Source of the DNA: Neoaquamicrobium microcysteis
Lineage (GTDB): Bacteria > Pseudomonadota > Alphaproteobacteria > Rhizobiales > Rhizobiaceae
DNA length: 62,323 bases
Assembly (NCBI RefSeq): GCF_008180155.1
Contig: NZ_VSZS01000051.1
Coordinates: 1 to 62,323 of the forward strand
Reading direction: 5' to 3'
Below, piece by piece: positions 61,890 to 62,323 of the stretch; within the stretch, counting starts at the first letter, position 1, and each line of letters starts with the position of its first letter. The position numbers and the translations under genes are program-made. Below the pieces are notes generated by a model. It did no database searches. It worked only from the letters and a program-made list of their open reading frames with translations, and was not told the origin of the DNA.

Positions 61890-62323
61890 TCAGTTTTCTG
61901 CTTCGGCTGCGGAGCACCCCTGGGGTGGAGGCCCCTTACGGCAGCATGCGACGATGTATGCCAAAGGACGTCGGGCAAGCGGCTGCGATACGAAGTGCGG
62001 CTGATCGCGCTGGCTTTCGTAAAGCCGCTCGGAATCGAACATGGTGAACGCGGTCTTCGCTCTCCGCGCAAAAAGGCTTGCGTCAACAGCCATGTAAGGC
62101 ATCGAGAAGCGGACGAACTCCTGCCTTTCTCCGGTGGTCGAATCGCCGGCAATGACCAGATCGAACTATTCGCCGGGGTATCAGGAGTGAGGCCGGGAAA
62201 TCGGGCCTCGTCGGCAACCTGGACGCAGCGATCGCCGGGCGCAAATGGCCCGGTGGATTTCCATCAGCTTGCCGTCAGTCCCGTCGACCCCGAAATCATC
62301 TATGGCGCCTACGGAGCGCTCCA
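61890..62323 (-). pseudogene. Degenerate ABC transporter solute-binding protein (family 3), runs off window
   Basis: Fragments in three frames: near the window end KLMEIHRAICARR, then CVQVADEARFPGLTPDT in another frame, then (after a TAG at 62171-62173) FDLVIAGDSTTGERQEFVRF and SMPYMAVDASLFARR in the frame ending at 61890. These are the conserved binding-site strands of amino-acid-type periplasmic binding proteins (FDLVIAGDSTTGERQEFVRFSMPYM). Multiple frameshifts and a stop make it non-functional. Confidence 0.7.

Noticed and set aside
1-62323. CRISPR arrays, insertion sequences or integrases
   Set aside because: No regularly spaced long direct repeats, no transposase or recombinase motifs and no terminal inverted repeats were found. 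The four-copy operator array is too short and palindromic to be CRISPR.

Overview
GC-rich (roughly 60-65 %) chromosomal or large-replicon DNA of an alphaproteobacterium. The evidence is the MucR/Ros-type regulator, the RpiR/TRAP-DctPQM module, DUF1127, an NrsF remnant, a ccoNOQP-ccoIS cbb3 oxidase operon, napEDABC and a class II copper nitrite reductase. I cannot fix the genus; Sphingomonadales or Hyphomicrobiales are both plausible. No transposase, integrase or CRISPR array was seen.

Layout. (1) 1-6.9 kb is an accessory-looking, gene-poor stretch: a truncated haloperoxidase, a DUF4260 protein, an SRAP/HMCES-type DNA-crosslink protein, small unknown ORFs, two adjacent and structurally odd tRNA genes (Cys- and Lys-type), an O-methyltransferase, and a proteasome-like Ntn-hydrolase whose gene is frameshifted near its 3' end. 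(2) 7.2-12 kb is an RpiR regulator followed by TRAP transporter genes and an Asp/Glu/hydantoin-racemase-family gene, with paired palindromic operators. (3) 12.4-17.8 kb holds two separate hipBA toxin-antitoxin operons on the minus strand; the second has four operators in a regular 26-27 bp array. A secreted alpha/beta hydrolase lies between them. (4) 18-24.7 kb holds a frameshifted 5-formyl-THF cyclo-ligase, two Rnk/GreA-like proteins, a TSUP permease, DUF1127, a small basic protein, a degenerate NUDIX protein, and a PtsN-like EIIA overlapping an unknown gene. (5) 24.6-31.3 kb holds an L-/D-alanine catabolic operon (dadA-alr-gdhA) on the minus strand; diverging from it is a tandem glycine riboswitch in front of an L,D-transpeptidase and a UPF0126/TRIC-family (putative glycine transporter) gene. 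(6) 31.5-35 kb is a quinone/catechol detoxification cluster (LysR, NADP oxidoreductase, VOC dioxygenase, glutathionyl-hydroquinone reductase); the dioxygenase has an in-frame amber codon. (7) 36-56.2 kb is a low-oxygen and denitrification island: a P1B-4 metal ATPase, then an apparent operon of truncated haemoglobin, a membrane protein, nsrR, ccoNOQP, a small protein, DUF2189, ccoI and ccoS, then DUF1858/DUF6455 proteins, an NnrR/Dnr-like Crp/Fnr regulator, pseudoazurin, napEDABC and nirK-unknown-nnrS. (8) 56.9-62.3 kb holds a frameshifted Kef-type antiporter, a MucR homologue lacking zinc ligands, a 7TM-GGDEF diguanylate cyclase, an NrsF fragment and a degenerate solute-binding protein running off the window.

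How it works together. Pseudoazurin is a candidate electron donor to NirK, Nap reduces nitrate to nitrite in the periplasm, and NnrS, NsrR and the haemoglobin handle or sense NO. The cbb3 oxidase serves microaerobic respiration. Three sites of the form TTGCG-N4-NNCAA lie before pseudoazurin/crp, nirK and the haemoglobin/DUF1858 divergent promoter, suggesting one Crp/Fnr regulon. Nitric oxide and nitrous oxide reductases are not in the window.

At least eight genes are broken (truncations, three single frameshifts, one nonsense codon). This is either real decay or uncorrected consensus errors. All functions are inferred from sequence reading alone.
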